Below are positions 54,326 through 64,000 of a DNA stretch of 64,000 bases, one piece after another. Origin of the DNA: Branchinecta lynchi (lineage: Eukaryota; Arthropoda; Branchiopoda; Anostraca; Branchinectidae); NCBI GenBank assembly GCA_023053575.1, contig JAKZAP010000012.1, positions 10,726,230 to 10,790,229 of the forward strand, read 5' to 3'. Made by a program: the position numbers and the translations under genes. The first letter of the stretch is position 1, and every line of letters begins with the position of its first letter. The notes beneath the pieces are model-generated. The model worked only from the letters and a program-made list of their open reading frames with translations. It was not told the origin of the DNA and ran no database searches.

Positions 54326-54550
54326 GAGGGGTTGCCCACTCTCGATTATAATGTACAGCAAGTGCCCGGTACCGGCTGCGGCTGACGTCAGGCGGCACCG
54401 GTTGCCACTAGTTAGTTAGAACAATAAAATCAGAAAGTTTAGAAGCGGAATCGCCTAATTTATGGCGGGCACAGGTGCCTCGAAACTGTTGGTTTCGGCC
54501 GGTGCCAAGAAAGGATGTACAACAGGTGTCGGGGTGTTGGTAACCCCTCG
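54326..54550 (+). mobile_element. Family D element, complete copy
   Basis: Termini CGAGGGGTTGCCCA and GGTAACCCCTCG are inverted. The interior has ACAGCAAGTGCCCGG, CACCGGTTGCCACTAG, AATAAAATCAGAAAG, GCGGAATCGCCTAATT and TTTCGGCCGGTGCC. At 225 bp it is the best delimited copy. Flanking duplication not clear. Confidence 0.6.
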
Positions 54551-54824
54551 GTATTATCCTATGGCAAGAAACAGCGTCCCTGTCAACTTGAGTAGTTGAG
54601 TTCCTCCATTCAAGTGGAGTTCACCGGTAGGCAAGCAGCCGTATTTGTTTTATTTCAAGTCATCTGTAAAATGTCGTCTTTATTGTCCTCTGACTATTTC
54701 TTCCTTCATTTCTTTCTTCGTCACTTTTTTCTTTCACCCCGCTCGCACTATTTACTCTTCAACTTACAGTATTTTAAGATATTTGAATACTTAGAACTAG
54801 GCTGTGTTTTCAACATATAACCCA
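54551..54824. other. Short unassigned spacer
   Basis: The T-rich ORF at 54596-54820 has no recognisable domain. Confidence 0.25.
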
Positions 54825-55110
54825 GGGTTTTGGCTGTTTTAAGCCTTTTCCGAGACCCGTTAACTTATAGCGAAAACAGGGAAAAAATTTACATAGCCGG
54901 TTTTCTGATGAAAAACTTCTCGCAGACAAGCGTCATCCACATCGAAGGTAGCAAAACGCGGCAAGTGAGACAATCATCGTGGTTTTGTTAGAGAGGTCAG
55001 AATATACCGTACGAAATTGGGGTCTCCGGGTTTAGAAAAATACGGAGTGATTATGGAAGTAGGTTGCGTTAGTATACTAGCATAGGTAAGATAGGTCCTT
55101 TAAGCTCCCC
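54825..55110 (+). repeat. Dispersed repeat family F, longest copy
   Basis: AGGGTTTTGGCTGTTTTAAG, CCCGTTAACTTATAGCG, GCGGCAAGTGAGACAATC, GGGGTCTCCGGGTTTAG, GAAGTAGGTTGCG and AGGTCCTTTAAG follow the order at 1960-2300. Confidence 0.5.
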
Positions 55111-55609
55111 TTTATTTCCAGATGTTTATAACAACTCTTGCAAAGGGGCTGTTGGCGCAAATCCCCGTCTGCTCGAACATTGCCTCGTAGTCTTAACGTT
55201 CCTTTTCTCTAATAATCGCGTTGCCTCACACAAGGTGCATTTTTGCTCGATTTCGGCAACATAAAACAAAGAGAAAAAGCCGGTATGCCTTTTCAGCAAT
55301 GCTTTTGCACCAAGGATACTTCCTGGTAGAGTGAAAACTAAGCCAAGAATCGATTATATAGAAGAAGCTGGTTCAAGCTACGTCGCACTTGATCCGCTTC
55401 AGAACTGAACTACCCGTCGGCAGAACCTTATAAGATACTGGGCTCAATCGCAGTAAAACCCGGTAAGAACAGTTTCCTCATAGCCTATTCCCATTCGTTT
55501 CTGCGGAGCGAGACCTAGAAACCTACAGAGCTGTGTCCGAAGATGGTTTATGGAACTCTCTCAGTTTTTGACAAAACCCAGGCAGTCGAATGTAGTTCGT
55601 CGCTTGCAC
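55111..55609. other. Gene-free stretch, nothing recognised
   Basis: Low-repeat sequence without a supported exon. Confidence 0.3.
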
Positions 55610-55785
55610 TTTAACGTTAAAGGACCCCTTCCACTATTTTACTGTCTATGTTCTAGGATATTAAAATGGTCGTATACTATAAAACTAGGCTCTGCTTCTA
55701 ACAAAATACCTACGGGTCTGACTGTGTTGAAGACTTTTTCCAGGTCCGTTTACTTCTGTAATGTCAAATATCAAGCGAAACGTTG
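55610..55785 (+). repeat. Dispersed repeat family F, diverged fragment
   Basis: TTAAAGGACCCC, ACTAGGCTCTGCTTC, ACCTACGGGTCTGACTG and CCAGGTCCGTTTACTTC resemble 37525-37610 and 54770-54870. Confidence 0.35.
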
Positions 55786-55889
55786 ATTTTGAAGAAAACA
55801 TTTTAAACAAAATGTTGACTTAAAAGAAAAATAGCGTGCCCGAACAAGGCAGTAAAATCAAATTTCAAGCGGAACGTTTATTTTGAAGA

Positions 55890-55985
55890 AAAAACAGCCT
55901 ACCCGAACGGCTTTCGAACCGATGATTAGCCCGAATTTTCATGCGATACCCTAGCCAGGTGTGGATACGCGTTTTGATTTTTCCA
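55890..55985 (-). repeat. Possible tRNA-derived SINE head
   Basis: On the minus strand, TGGCTAGGGTATCGCATGAA is followed after about 20 bp by ATCGGTTCGAAAGCC, an A-box/B-box-like pair at roughly tRNA spacing. A convincing cloverleaf cannot be drawn by eye and no second copy is seen here. Confidence 0.3.
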
Positions 55986-56189
55986 ATTTGATTGGCACGT
56001 GGGAGTTTATGAGGAAATGAACTATTACTGACGAATTCGACGCGCACGTCAACCATCAATGGGCTTGGGGACCACAGCTGTCCAGAACTACCGATTTATT
56101 ATATTTATGAGCTTCGCTGTGTGGAATTTTCTCCTCCAACAGATTCAGTCTTTATTCGTAATTTTGGGACAGTTTGGATGAGAGGGAAA

Positions 56190-56386
56190 GGCCGTATCCA
56201 GGGGTGGGGGGTTCCCAGGTTGACCCCCCCCCCCCACCCGAAACGTACAAAAATAATCATTTTATAGGCTTTTCCCTCCGATTTATGTCTTTTTGGTACT
56301 TTTTTGTCCGATCCATAGGCAACCCCACTCCCGCCCCCGAAAGGCAACCTCCCCCCCCCCGGAAAAAAACTCCTGGATACGGGCTT
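56190..56386 (-). mobile_element. Poly-G hAT MITE, copy 9
   Basis: GGCCGTATCCAGG and CCTGGATACGGGCTT ends. Duplication GAGGGAAA is perfect (56182-56189, 56387-56394) if the terminal CA and TG are counted as lost to it. Conserved core in reverse (ATAGGCTTTTCCCTCCGATT). Confidence 0.82.
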
Positions 56387-56439
56387 GAGGGAAAATGATC
56401 GTAAATCGAAATAAAACATTTCGTTAAGTTTTGAGTTCC

Positions 56440-56530
56440 AATGCCTAGTAATAGTAACAGTAATAGTAATTTATTTATAACCCGCCATTTCGAAAGGAGT
56501 AAATGAAAGAAAATAAATGAAATAAAAACT
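56440..56530 (-). mobile_element. LINE 3'-end fragment with (TTACTA)n-like tail
   Basis: The plus strand reads AATAGTAACAGTAATAGTAA followed by TTTATTTATAACCCGCC. Reversed, it is AATAAATTACTATTACTG, a polyadenylation-like signal and degenerate tail. Only UTR remains. Confidence 0.4.
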
Positions 56531-57192
56531 GCTTCTATGCGTTACGATTTTAACTGTGACTTCGGACAAATTAGTGTGGGACGGAACGATTGTGAAGGAA
56601 GTGAATGAAGTTGAGGGAAAAATGCTTGGAAAGAATTTAGGTACTTCATATTATAATCTGCATGTTGCTATGTGGATTCTTGCCTCCTGTCTGATTTTTT
56701 TTTTTTGCAAATTGGTCCGATATGGAAAATGATCTTGGATTAGACTGAGGAAAAAGTAAAAAAAAAAAAAGAGTACAGGTACATTTTGTCATTTGTGGCT
56801 CAGCTGCGTGGAATGTGCCTGAATTAAAATGCGTTTTTTTTTCGTACGTATGAGCGCTTAAAAAACGAAGCAATATTTTTCACTGTACTGAAGCACAAAT
56901 AAGGCGAGTTCGGAAAGAATCCAGGTATATACCTGCATTGTTTTATTATTTGCCACAATATTCCGTGCCATTTGCACTTTTATATTATCCTAGCTATGTT
57001 TTACCTGGGAATAAAGGGACGTCACACTTTTTTACAGCATTAGGTTCGAATGAGGAACACAAAATAGGCATAGGTACAGTCACATTAGGTGGTCGCTGGA
57101 AAAATAAAAGATAAAAACGAAAAGTACCCGTTTGTGTTTGGTAAGTGACGAAGTGGCATGTAGCCAGCACATTTCTCATGTTAAGTTGGGAG
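56531..57192. other. AT-rich gene-free stretch
   Basis: T and A homopolymers near 56694 and 56758. No supported feature. Confidence 0.3.
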
Positions 57193-57366
57193 CAGGCCCG
57201 TATCCAGGAATTTATTTCAGGGGGGGGGAGGTTTTGCCTATGGGTCGGACAAAAAAGTACAAACAAGACATAGATCAGAGGAAAAAGGCTATAAAAATGA
57301 TTATTTTTGTATGTTTCGGGGGGGGGGGGTCAACCCCCTACCCCCCCCCCCCTGGATACGGCCTTG
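57193..57366 (+). mobile_element. Poly-G hAT MITE, copy 10
   Basis: Termini CAGGCCCGTATCCAGG and CTGGATACGGCCTTG. Duplication GTTGGGAG/GTTAGGAG (7 of 8; 57185-57192, 57367-57374). Typical full-length copy of 174 bp. Confidence 0.88.
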
Positions 57367-57374
57367 GTTAGGAG

Positions 57375-58129
57375 ATACGATAACAACCTTTTCTTATAGA
57401 AGCATGTCGATCCTAGAGCTAATTCACCCTTATAGCAACCATTAACTAAAATCCTTGCTTAATCCGTCAACCTTTTTGGAGCCATTAAAAACACCATAAC
57501 CCACCAACAACCCTATCTTTGCTGCATTCCAACCCAAATCACTGTTTTTCTCCCCCTGTATTATACACCCATACGATCCTGAAAAAGGTACTTCGCCTCT
57601 ATTCTTCAGAACCTCCAAATTGTAGGTTATGTATCATTCGTGGATAGATCTCACACGGTTATTATTTCAAGGGTTTTAGAGTCCTTGCCGTAACTGCGGT
57701 TAATTATCTAAACCGGTGGGGGTCGGCCCCCTGCAACGAAACAAGAAAGAGATAAACAAGTTCGACTACTAATTGTTGGCAGCTTGACTAATAGCCTTGT
57801 CGGATCACTTCTAGTTGCACAGGGATGTCGGTAAACCTCATCCAGGCATAATGTTCCGTATCTTTCTTGGCCGAAATGCAGGATGTTCGAATTTCTGTTA
57901 CCAAGAGCCCGTGATTTGTTGTTGCTACAGAAATTCTCGCGCTTCGCGATTGTTTCGTTTGGCACCTATGAGTTTTAGGAGTTGTCTGGCTGAGCCGAGT
58001 TTGTCGGTCATGGACCACAACTTCGACGAAAGCTTCAAGGTCCGCCGACATATTTTTCAAACTTAAGTACATGACTAGCTTCAAAATGTGTTTTACATTT
58101 TTAGAAGACTTTCATTTTAGAAGACTTGG
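57375..58129. other. Gene-free stretch with overlapping unassigned ORFs
   Basis: ORFs at 57708-57965 (minus), 57788-58084 (minus) and 57815-58066 (plus) overlap and lack known domains. GGTGGGGGTCGGCCCCC lies near 57716. No supported gene. Confidence 0.25.
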
Positions 58130-58330
58130 TAGGCGAACAGGTCGAACTTGCGTTTCGGATTCCTTTTTTTTTTGCTTGGCTTTCCCACTTTTAACCACGG
58201 CGCGCACATAATTCAAATATGCTGCGTCCAACCTCCGCTTCAGAGAGCGGGAATTCTGGATGGACTCGACAAGCGCCAACAAGAAAATTGCTAATTTCAC
58301 AGAGCAAATTCCGGAGAACGATTTTCTGAA
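58130..58330 (-). repeat. Dispersed repeat family C, copy 3
   Basis: TTTCCCACTTTTAACCACGG, CAAATATGCTGCGTCC, GACTCGACAAGCGCCAACAA and AAATTGCTAATTTCAC follow the reverse order of copy 1. Confidence 0.55.
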
Positions 58331-58784
58331 CTAGTTTATCGTGATATGATTGTTTCTGCTGAGAGCTGTCCTTTAATCAGCAATTGACTTTTGTCCAAGA
58401 TCTACACTAGCTTGATTTCCTGGAGATCTTCTCGACCCCTTGAAAGTTGCCTCGATTTCCAAAAAAGACACGTACCTAAAAAAAAAGAAAAAAAAAGTAG
58501 GATTGAATTAATAGTTTGTTAGCTGGACGGCCACACAAAACGGTACGTAATTAATTTACGTAGCATCACTTTTTGTGGCATGAATATTTTAACAGCGAAT
58601 TTGCCGTATTCCGCACCTTTTGTTTTGTATAAAGACAGAATAACTTTGTCATTTTTAAACAGATGGGCATTTATGTGTGAAATTTGGCTAATGAAGTTGC
58701 CTTTAAGCACCACACTAGACAACGAACAAAGTGACCAGAAATATTCTCCGTATCAGAACCGAGACGTCACAACACAATTTTAAA
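58331..58784. other. Gene-free stretch, nothing recognised
   Basis: Overlapping plus and minus ORFs around 58519-58783 have no recognisable domain. Confidence 0.25.
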
Positions 58785-59000
58785 GTACAACTCTTACTAG
58801 AAACGATCTTTTCAAGATGAAATGGCTCAGAAACATCGTTTTCCAAATACCATTACTCTCCACGAGAAATTGGAGATTTTCTTGTCAGCGCTTGTCGACT
58901 CTGTCCAGCATCCCTCTCTCCGAAGCGGCGGCTGGACGCAAAGTATTTAAAAATTGAACAGACCTTTGTTGAAAAGTGTGAAAACCAAGCAAAACAAAAG
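58785..59000 (+). repeat. Dispersed repeat family C, copy 4
   Basis: AGTACAACTCTTACTAG, GAAACGATCTTTTC, TTGTCAGCGCTTGTCGACTC and GTGAAAACCAAGCAAAACAA. With copy 3 it forms an inverted pair about 450 bp apart. Confidence 0.55.
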
Positions 59001-60560
59001 AATTCCAAAACAGAATGTAGACCTGGTGGTCTACTGTGTCTTCCAAAATGAAAAATAATGCTCTGAAGATTCACATGTCCTTATTTGTGAAAGAGTTGAT
59101 GACGGACCTTGAAGCTTCGGAGGAGTTTGCGTTGCTCGACTTTCAAAACCCGGCTAGGCCCAAAAAGCGCTAGAAAGTCGTAGGTTCAAAACGAAACAAT
59201 GGCGAAAGGCAATATTCGGAATTTTTTATATATCTGATATTTTCATATTCTATATTAGAGAATCGATAGATCGGTACCGATATTTATTTCAGGACCATGT
59301 TTTAGCCATACGTCTAGTTTTGCCAAATGTATGAACAAACTCGTTGTAAAAGCATCTTGCTTCCTCGAACTTGGAATAACAAAAAACTGAATTACGAAAA
59401 TCATGTTGCTCCTTGGATGTTTAAACATAACTTATTTTTGATTATTTACAATATTTATAAATATACAAATATCGTTTTCCATATCGATATTTAGTCCGAT
59501 ATATCGGTCAAGTCTATCGCTGTCGTTGAAATAAATGCAAAGTATAACGGCGATCCATGCATGAACACTCTGACGAGTGATCATTAAAACTTACTGTAGT
59601 GTTTTTCTGATAAATCGTGCTGAAGTTGAAATCTTGTTTCCACGGTACTATTTAAACCAAAATTATACATTGTTTCCATGTTGTTCTTTACTTATATCTA
59701 AATTTAATTGACGTTGGTATTTAACTTTTACTGGTGTCTTGTCAGAAAAGATCGCTTCCGTGATTGATTACAAGAAGAAAGTGGTAGTTACGAATTTTAA
59801 TAATTCAAAACGAATTTGAACTTGTACAACTATAGCTTACAGGAAACTGAGTGCCAGAACCTTTCATTCATCAGGGCTGTATACAAAAAGCAGGTAATTA
59901 TGTCAGCGGGAACGCGAACCTTTCCGCTTTTGTAATATATTCACCGCTCGCTTGTGAGGCTGCATTTTTGCCTTTTAAAGCGTCTGACCCGCATGAAGGA
60001 TTTAAAGCCTCTTCAATTCACCAGATTCCTCTCATCGAACCCCCTCCATCTTCAAGCGTCACAGCGGGGCGTTTCTCTAAGGGGGAGTTCAAAGAGCACA
60101 ATGTCAGAGAACATGTTGCTTGACTCGAAGGGTCTCTTGCGGTGTCAGACACAAGAAACCCGATCTTTCGAAGGGCGCTTGGACCTGACAGGTTGGCTTG
60201 GTCCCGTATGGGGTGAGATAAAAATCGCAGCCATTTTAAGGCTTCCTGTGGGTTTGAGGTTTCAGGGAGTACAAGAAGAGCTATTGGGTAACAGTTTGGA
60301 AAAGGGTATGTTCGAGTTACGCCCTGGGTGGAAGGTATATCAGTCGATACTTTGTTTGTCAAGTGGTTTTCTTTGGTGGGCTGCCCATCATAGAGGTGTT
60401 GTTGTCCCCATGAAAAATTATATTAGTTTGGAAGTAGACAAAAATAAAGTGAACCGATCTTAAAGGCAAAGATCTAGTTTTAATTCCAGGGGAAAAGTTG
60501 ACAAACTTTTAAAAAATGATCCTGGGAAGCCCTCCAAATCTTCAACCTGAACCAATCTTT
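59001..60560. other. Gene-free stretch with one unassigned 169-aa ORF
   Basis: ORF 59954-60463 (plus) has no domain I recognise. A minus ORF of 114 aa (60018-60362) and a second plus frame overlap it, so the open frames probably reflect local base composition. The interval 59230-59520 is rich in ATATCGAT-type short palindromes. Confidence 0.2.
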
Positions 60561-60714
60561 GAACATTGTAATACGATAGCAATTCTAATTTAGCTAACCA
60601 AATCTGATTTATTTCTTAGGATCAGTTGGGTAATGTCTAGTTTTGTTTTATGTGTTAGATTTTGTACTCTTCAGTTTCCAAGAGAATAAATAAACGTAAA
60701 TCAATCAATTAAAT
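60561..60714 (+). mobile_element. LINE 3'-end fragment with (AATC)n tail
   Basis: Ends GAGAATAAATAAACG then TAAATCAATCAATTAAA (60682-60714), a polyadenylation-like signal plus tetramer tail. The sequence upstream looks like UTR, with no RT motif. Confidence 0.35.
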
Positions 60715-60999
60715 TCAGTTTCAGCTCAAATAAATAAATAACAGGAAAGAAGGAACAAAAGAGAAAAATCACAACAGAAAGTAAATTGTCGTGTAACGAC
60801 TGCCAGATCGGTAAATAACAAAAATAAAGGCTTAGAGGCAAAAACGATTAGCTCATTATCACACATTCTGTAGTCATAACAATAGAGATACACATGTGCT
60901 ATCCGGCGAATTTCACTGAACGTGGAACTGTAATTCGACACTAGCACAGAGCTGACACTGCAAAAATGCGGCAAGTGAAAATCAGTGGAAGGTTAGACT

Positions 61000-61170
61000 C
61001 AAGGCCGTATCCAGGGGGGGGGGGAGTTAGCGGGTTGCCCCCCCCCCCCCGAAACATATAAAAATACTCATTTGTATAGGCTTTTCCCTCTGATTTATGT
61101 AGTTTTTGTACTTTTTTGTCCGACCCACAGTCAACCCCCCCCCCGAAATAAATTCCTGGATACGTGCCTG
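61000..61170 (-). mobile_element. Poly-G hAT MITE, copy 11
   Basis: Termini CAAGGCCGTATCCAGG and CTGGATACGTGCCTG. Perfect 8-bp duplication GTTAGACT (60992-60999, 61171-61178). Reverse orientation. Confidence 0.91.
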
Positions 61171-61396
61171 GTTAGACTGAAAAGTGAATCCTTTACTATC
61201 CGCTATTCATAACTGCTTTACTATTTAACTATTCTTATACTTTTGTGTGTGTGGGGGGGGGGGGGGTCATGAGGACCTTTTGCGAGTCGTTTAATAGATA
61301 TATAGAAATTCAGTTTACTAACTTACTTACTTTTGTTTTGGGGTTAGGTTTGGAGGTTGAGGGTTGGAAAGGGATGTAATGGAGGGAGTGGGTGGG

Positions 61397-61752
61397 GGTC
61401 GTGGACTCTAGTCAGATACTAAACCATCCAGCTAGGCCTAGTGAGTTCGGCATATATCACTGTGCCGGATGCGAAAGGCATAGCCAATCAGTCGGTGGGT
61501 GGTCGTCGGCACTAGAATAGAGATACGGAGTCCTACTTGAACTGGATGGGTCTTTATAGATAGAAAACATAAATTTTTTTTTTATCAAAACGGGTGTGGA
61601 TAGAAAAGAGTATGAAGAGTACTGAAAGTATGGATAAACAGTATTCATTTTCTAGCAGGCCTCGTCGGACTTTTTGCTGTCCTCGGCGAAAGTCGTGGAC
61701 TCTACTCGATATTAAATCCAGCTAGGCCTAGAGAGTTCGGCATATATCACAT
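61397..61752 (+). repeat. Pair of roughly 65-bp direct repeats about 290 bp apart
   Basis: GTCGTGGACTCTA, ATCCAGCTAGGCCTAG and GAGTTCGGCATATATCAC occur in order near 61397-61461 and again near 61692-61752. Mostly single-base differences. They bracket a 230-bp stretch and may mark a local duplication or the ends of an element. Confidence 0.5.
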
Positions 61753-61769
61753 CAGAGATACGTGTTTTA

Positions 61770-62100
61770 GCCCCCCCGTGGTTTTTCGCCACTGGGTATT
61801 TTTCGCCATTATAGGTACCGCAAGAGGTAACCCGATGAAAATTTTTTGGCCTGCGTAGTAGTACGAAAACGTTGCAAATACTATGTAATAGCAAAGAATA
61901 CTATCATTTAATGCGCCTCAGCCTGGTCCAATCTTATGTAGTAGTATCCAGTAGCATCCTGTCTTGCCATAGTAGCATCCAGTCTTGCTAATAGTAGCAT
62001 ATAGTCGTATGCAGTAACACGGTAGCCTTGAAGTAGAAGCATGTAGTAGCATCGTTAGTACTGCATGCTACTTTTTCGTACTACTTCATAGTACTATTTT
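61770..62100. repeat. Degenerate AGTAGCATCC-type repeats
   Basis: AGTAGCAT(C/A) and GTAGTA motifs recur about ten times between 61855 and 62090. The preceding TTTTTCGCCACTGGGTATTT is mirrored as an inverted block at 62955-62995 (GCGATAAATACCCAGCGGCG). The two may be arms of a 1.2-kb decayed element. Confidence 0.35.
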
Positions 62101-63040
62101 GAGATAAATTTTCATCGAAAAAAAAAAGGCAAACTCAGATTTTATGCAAGCAGTGTGATTAGCAAAAAGATCTCAGAAGGGTTTTGCGCCACTCCTCGCT
62201 ACTAGTTATAAATACTAAAAAATATTAAAATACTAAAAATAAAATTTGCCCATTTGCTGCAATCTCATTCCCTTCTCTTCTAACAGACACAGGTGGAAAG
62301 TAACACAACTGCGAGCTGCAAAGAAAATACAATTTATATCGTGTTTTTACTGTATTGCAATTTTTGTAAATATAATTTAAACTCTTACACTCGAGAATCT
62401 TTCTGGTAAGGCTGCAATAAAATCATTCGATTTTACTTGTTGAGTGGCTATACGAATTAGATTCAATGAGTGTTAGAGTGTCGAAAAATCCGAGGTCACT
62501 AATCCCATTAAGCCTTCAGTTAACTACACAAGGTTCAGCGCATCATTAGCAGGGTTGCCAACAGCTCGACTTATAAAAGTGTCACAATTCCTGACGAAAA
62601 CTTTTTGACGCCTGTAAATTTGTTTGCGCATCCCGCTGCGCAATGCCCAAACTGCGATTAATTGATTTAGAATACTCTGAATGTGTAAAAACATTTCTAA
62701 AAAATTTCTTGATTGTTAGATCACAGTTTTGTTGCAAAATTTAATCGGAAATGAGTTATATAAGGCTTCATACTGTTGTCCGGTAAAAGTAATCCGGTAA
62801 AAGTAAATGAAAGGGTGCTTTTTCTGATCTATTAAGTGTCATTTGTTTGAAAAGGTGTAATTTTCATAGTAAAAATGTCATGGTGTCAACCAGAGACAAA
62901 AAGCGTCAAACAGCACCAAAAGTGTCATACTTGGCAACACTGGTCATTAGGATATGTGTTGAAACACAGGGTGGCGATAAATACCCAGCGGCGAAAAATT
63001 CCGGTGGCGCTAAGACTCTGCTATGCTCAATCATGATGCA
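62101..63040. other. Gene-free AT-rich stretch
   Basis: No supported coding region. A GGTAAAAGTAATCC(G) block is duplicated near 62782-62808. Confidence 0.3.
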
Positions 63041-63042
63041 TA

Positions 63043-63177
63043 CACTGTAAAAAAAAATCTTGCAGGATAAGATTATCTGCAATCCGAATTAATCTTATCC
63101 CAGTAGAGATAAGATTAATCCCAGCAGCGAAGACTGCAGTTAACTTTAACCCTTACTCGGAGAAACTTTTTACAGTG
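63043..63177. mobile_element. MITE with CACTGTAAAAA termini, copy 3
   Basis: TA duplications at 63041-63042 and 63178-63179. Left CACTGTAAAAAAAAATCTTG; right GAAACTTTTTACAGTG. This copy lacks part of the left internal block, so it is 135 bp instead of about 165. TA duplication suggests Tc1/mariner-type mobilisation. Confidence 0.8.
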
Positions 63178-63179
63178 TA

Positions 63180-63819
63180 GCAGCATCGACCAGTTGCACA
63201 TATCTCGAGGTTCAAATTAAACAATTGAGCCGACCGCGTCGTAGGGCTTCAGCGGAAAGCAGGTATTCGGTGATCAACCACATAAGGGAAGAGTGTAACC
63301 CATTCGGCTTCTTTTTACGGCAGGATTTCCGCTACCTTGCATTCTTTGCTCCAAGTCTGACGTCCTGTGTAACCAGTGTGCCTGTTACATTCTGCTCGAA
63401 GGGTTGACAGTTCTGTCTATTTGTGTACACCTCTTCGGGCCTTGTATCTTTCTCGTGGCTCTCCGAAGCAGGGTTGTCACACTAGTGAACATTTTCATTT
63501 TTGTTACCATTTTTGTCATGGCCTCAGGCTTTTTTGCAATATATTCTATTGTATTAATCAACTTACTCGCCAATCGATCTTCTCGAAGGTTTAGTATCCC
63601 TTTTGACCTCCGATGGGATATCACTGAATAATTAATTAGCAATAGCCACCTTGCTTTGAAGAATATTGAATTCCATTAATTTGTGGATAACGTTGGCTAC
63701 CGTGAGGATTTTGTAGAAAACAAGGTATCAGTCTGTTCGTAGAATCTGACCCATCAAAAGATAATGGTGTCTCCCACCTTCTCTGCCGACATGATTCAAA
63801 TTCTTTAATGTCATGGGAC
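63180..63819. other. Gene-free stretch with overlapping unassigned ORFs
   Basis: Three overlapping ORFs near 63376-63642 are hydrophobic or basic without known domains. No supported gene. Confidence 0.25.
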
Positions 63820-64000
63820 CAGGTCCATATCCAGGAATTTATCTCGGGAGGGGGTTCTTTCCACGTATCGGGCCTAACCCATACCAAACAGCAAGACAAG
63901 AACGTAGATCAGAGACCAAAGCTTGTAAAAACTATTATTTTTGTATGTTTGGGGAGGGGCGAACCCTTTGACCCCCCCCCCCTCCCCCCTCCTGGGGACA
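63820..64000 (+). mobile_element. Poly-G hAT MITE, copy 12, cut by the window edge
   Basis: Left end CAGGTCCATATCCAGG, AATTTATCTCGGGAGGGGG, core AGATCAGAGACCAAAGC and ATTATTTTTGTATGTTTGGG. The right end (CCTGGGGACA) reaches the last base, so the terminus and duplication are outside the window. More diverged than the other copies, so likely older. Confidence 0.75.

Noticed and set aside
59954..60463. 169-aa ORF, the longest outside the LINE and Sox regions
   Set aside because: No recognisable domain, and overlapping ORFs on both strands over the same bases. Kept only as part of a gene-free stretch.

Overview
This is a eukaryotic, AT-rich, repeat-packed intergenic window from an animal genome. 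It has no operons, no CRISPR array and no prokaryotic gene layout. The only convincing host gene is one large exon on the minus strand (26956-28044). It encodes a Sox HMG-box transcription factor with a SoxC-type (Sox4/11/12-like) C-terminus. The mix of jockey/CR1-like LINE debris, many hAT, TA- and TTAA-target MITEs, and elements with internal tandem repeats fits an early-branching or marine invertebrate, for example a cnidarian. That placement is an inference, and no species can be named from the sequence alone.

Layout. 1-12 kb: composite repeats, a decayed minus-strand LINE with a recognisable reverse transcriptase (3386-5262), and fold-back elements. 12-18 kb: two large blocks of diverged tandem units, into one of which an 840-bp fold-back transposon with a perfect 9-bp target duplication has landed. 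18-26 kb: MITEs, LINE 3' ends, a tRNA-like gene and copies of a module that looks like a hammerhead ribozyme. 26-30 kb: the SoxC exon, its 3' splice site, a poly-G hAT MITE inside the intron 18 bp from that site, and a low-repeat stretch that might hold upstream gene sequence. 30-64 kb: transposon remnants with no recognisable gene.

The best-supported observations concern mobile DNA. A roughly 165-210 bp hAT-type MITE with termini like CAGGCCCGTATCC occurs 12 times, most copies flanked by a readable 8-bp target duplication. Two other hAT elements (37150-37521 and 49730-50099) have perfect 8-bp duplications. A 0.75-1.25 kb element bounded by GGGATCCC motifs carries a variable number of about 135-bp units in seven places. 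Nested insertions allow relative dating. The most biologically suggestive points are the MITE next to the SoxC 3' splice site and the dispersed module with a CTGANGA / stem / GAAA core. I found no previously undescribed multi-gene system.
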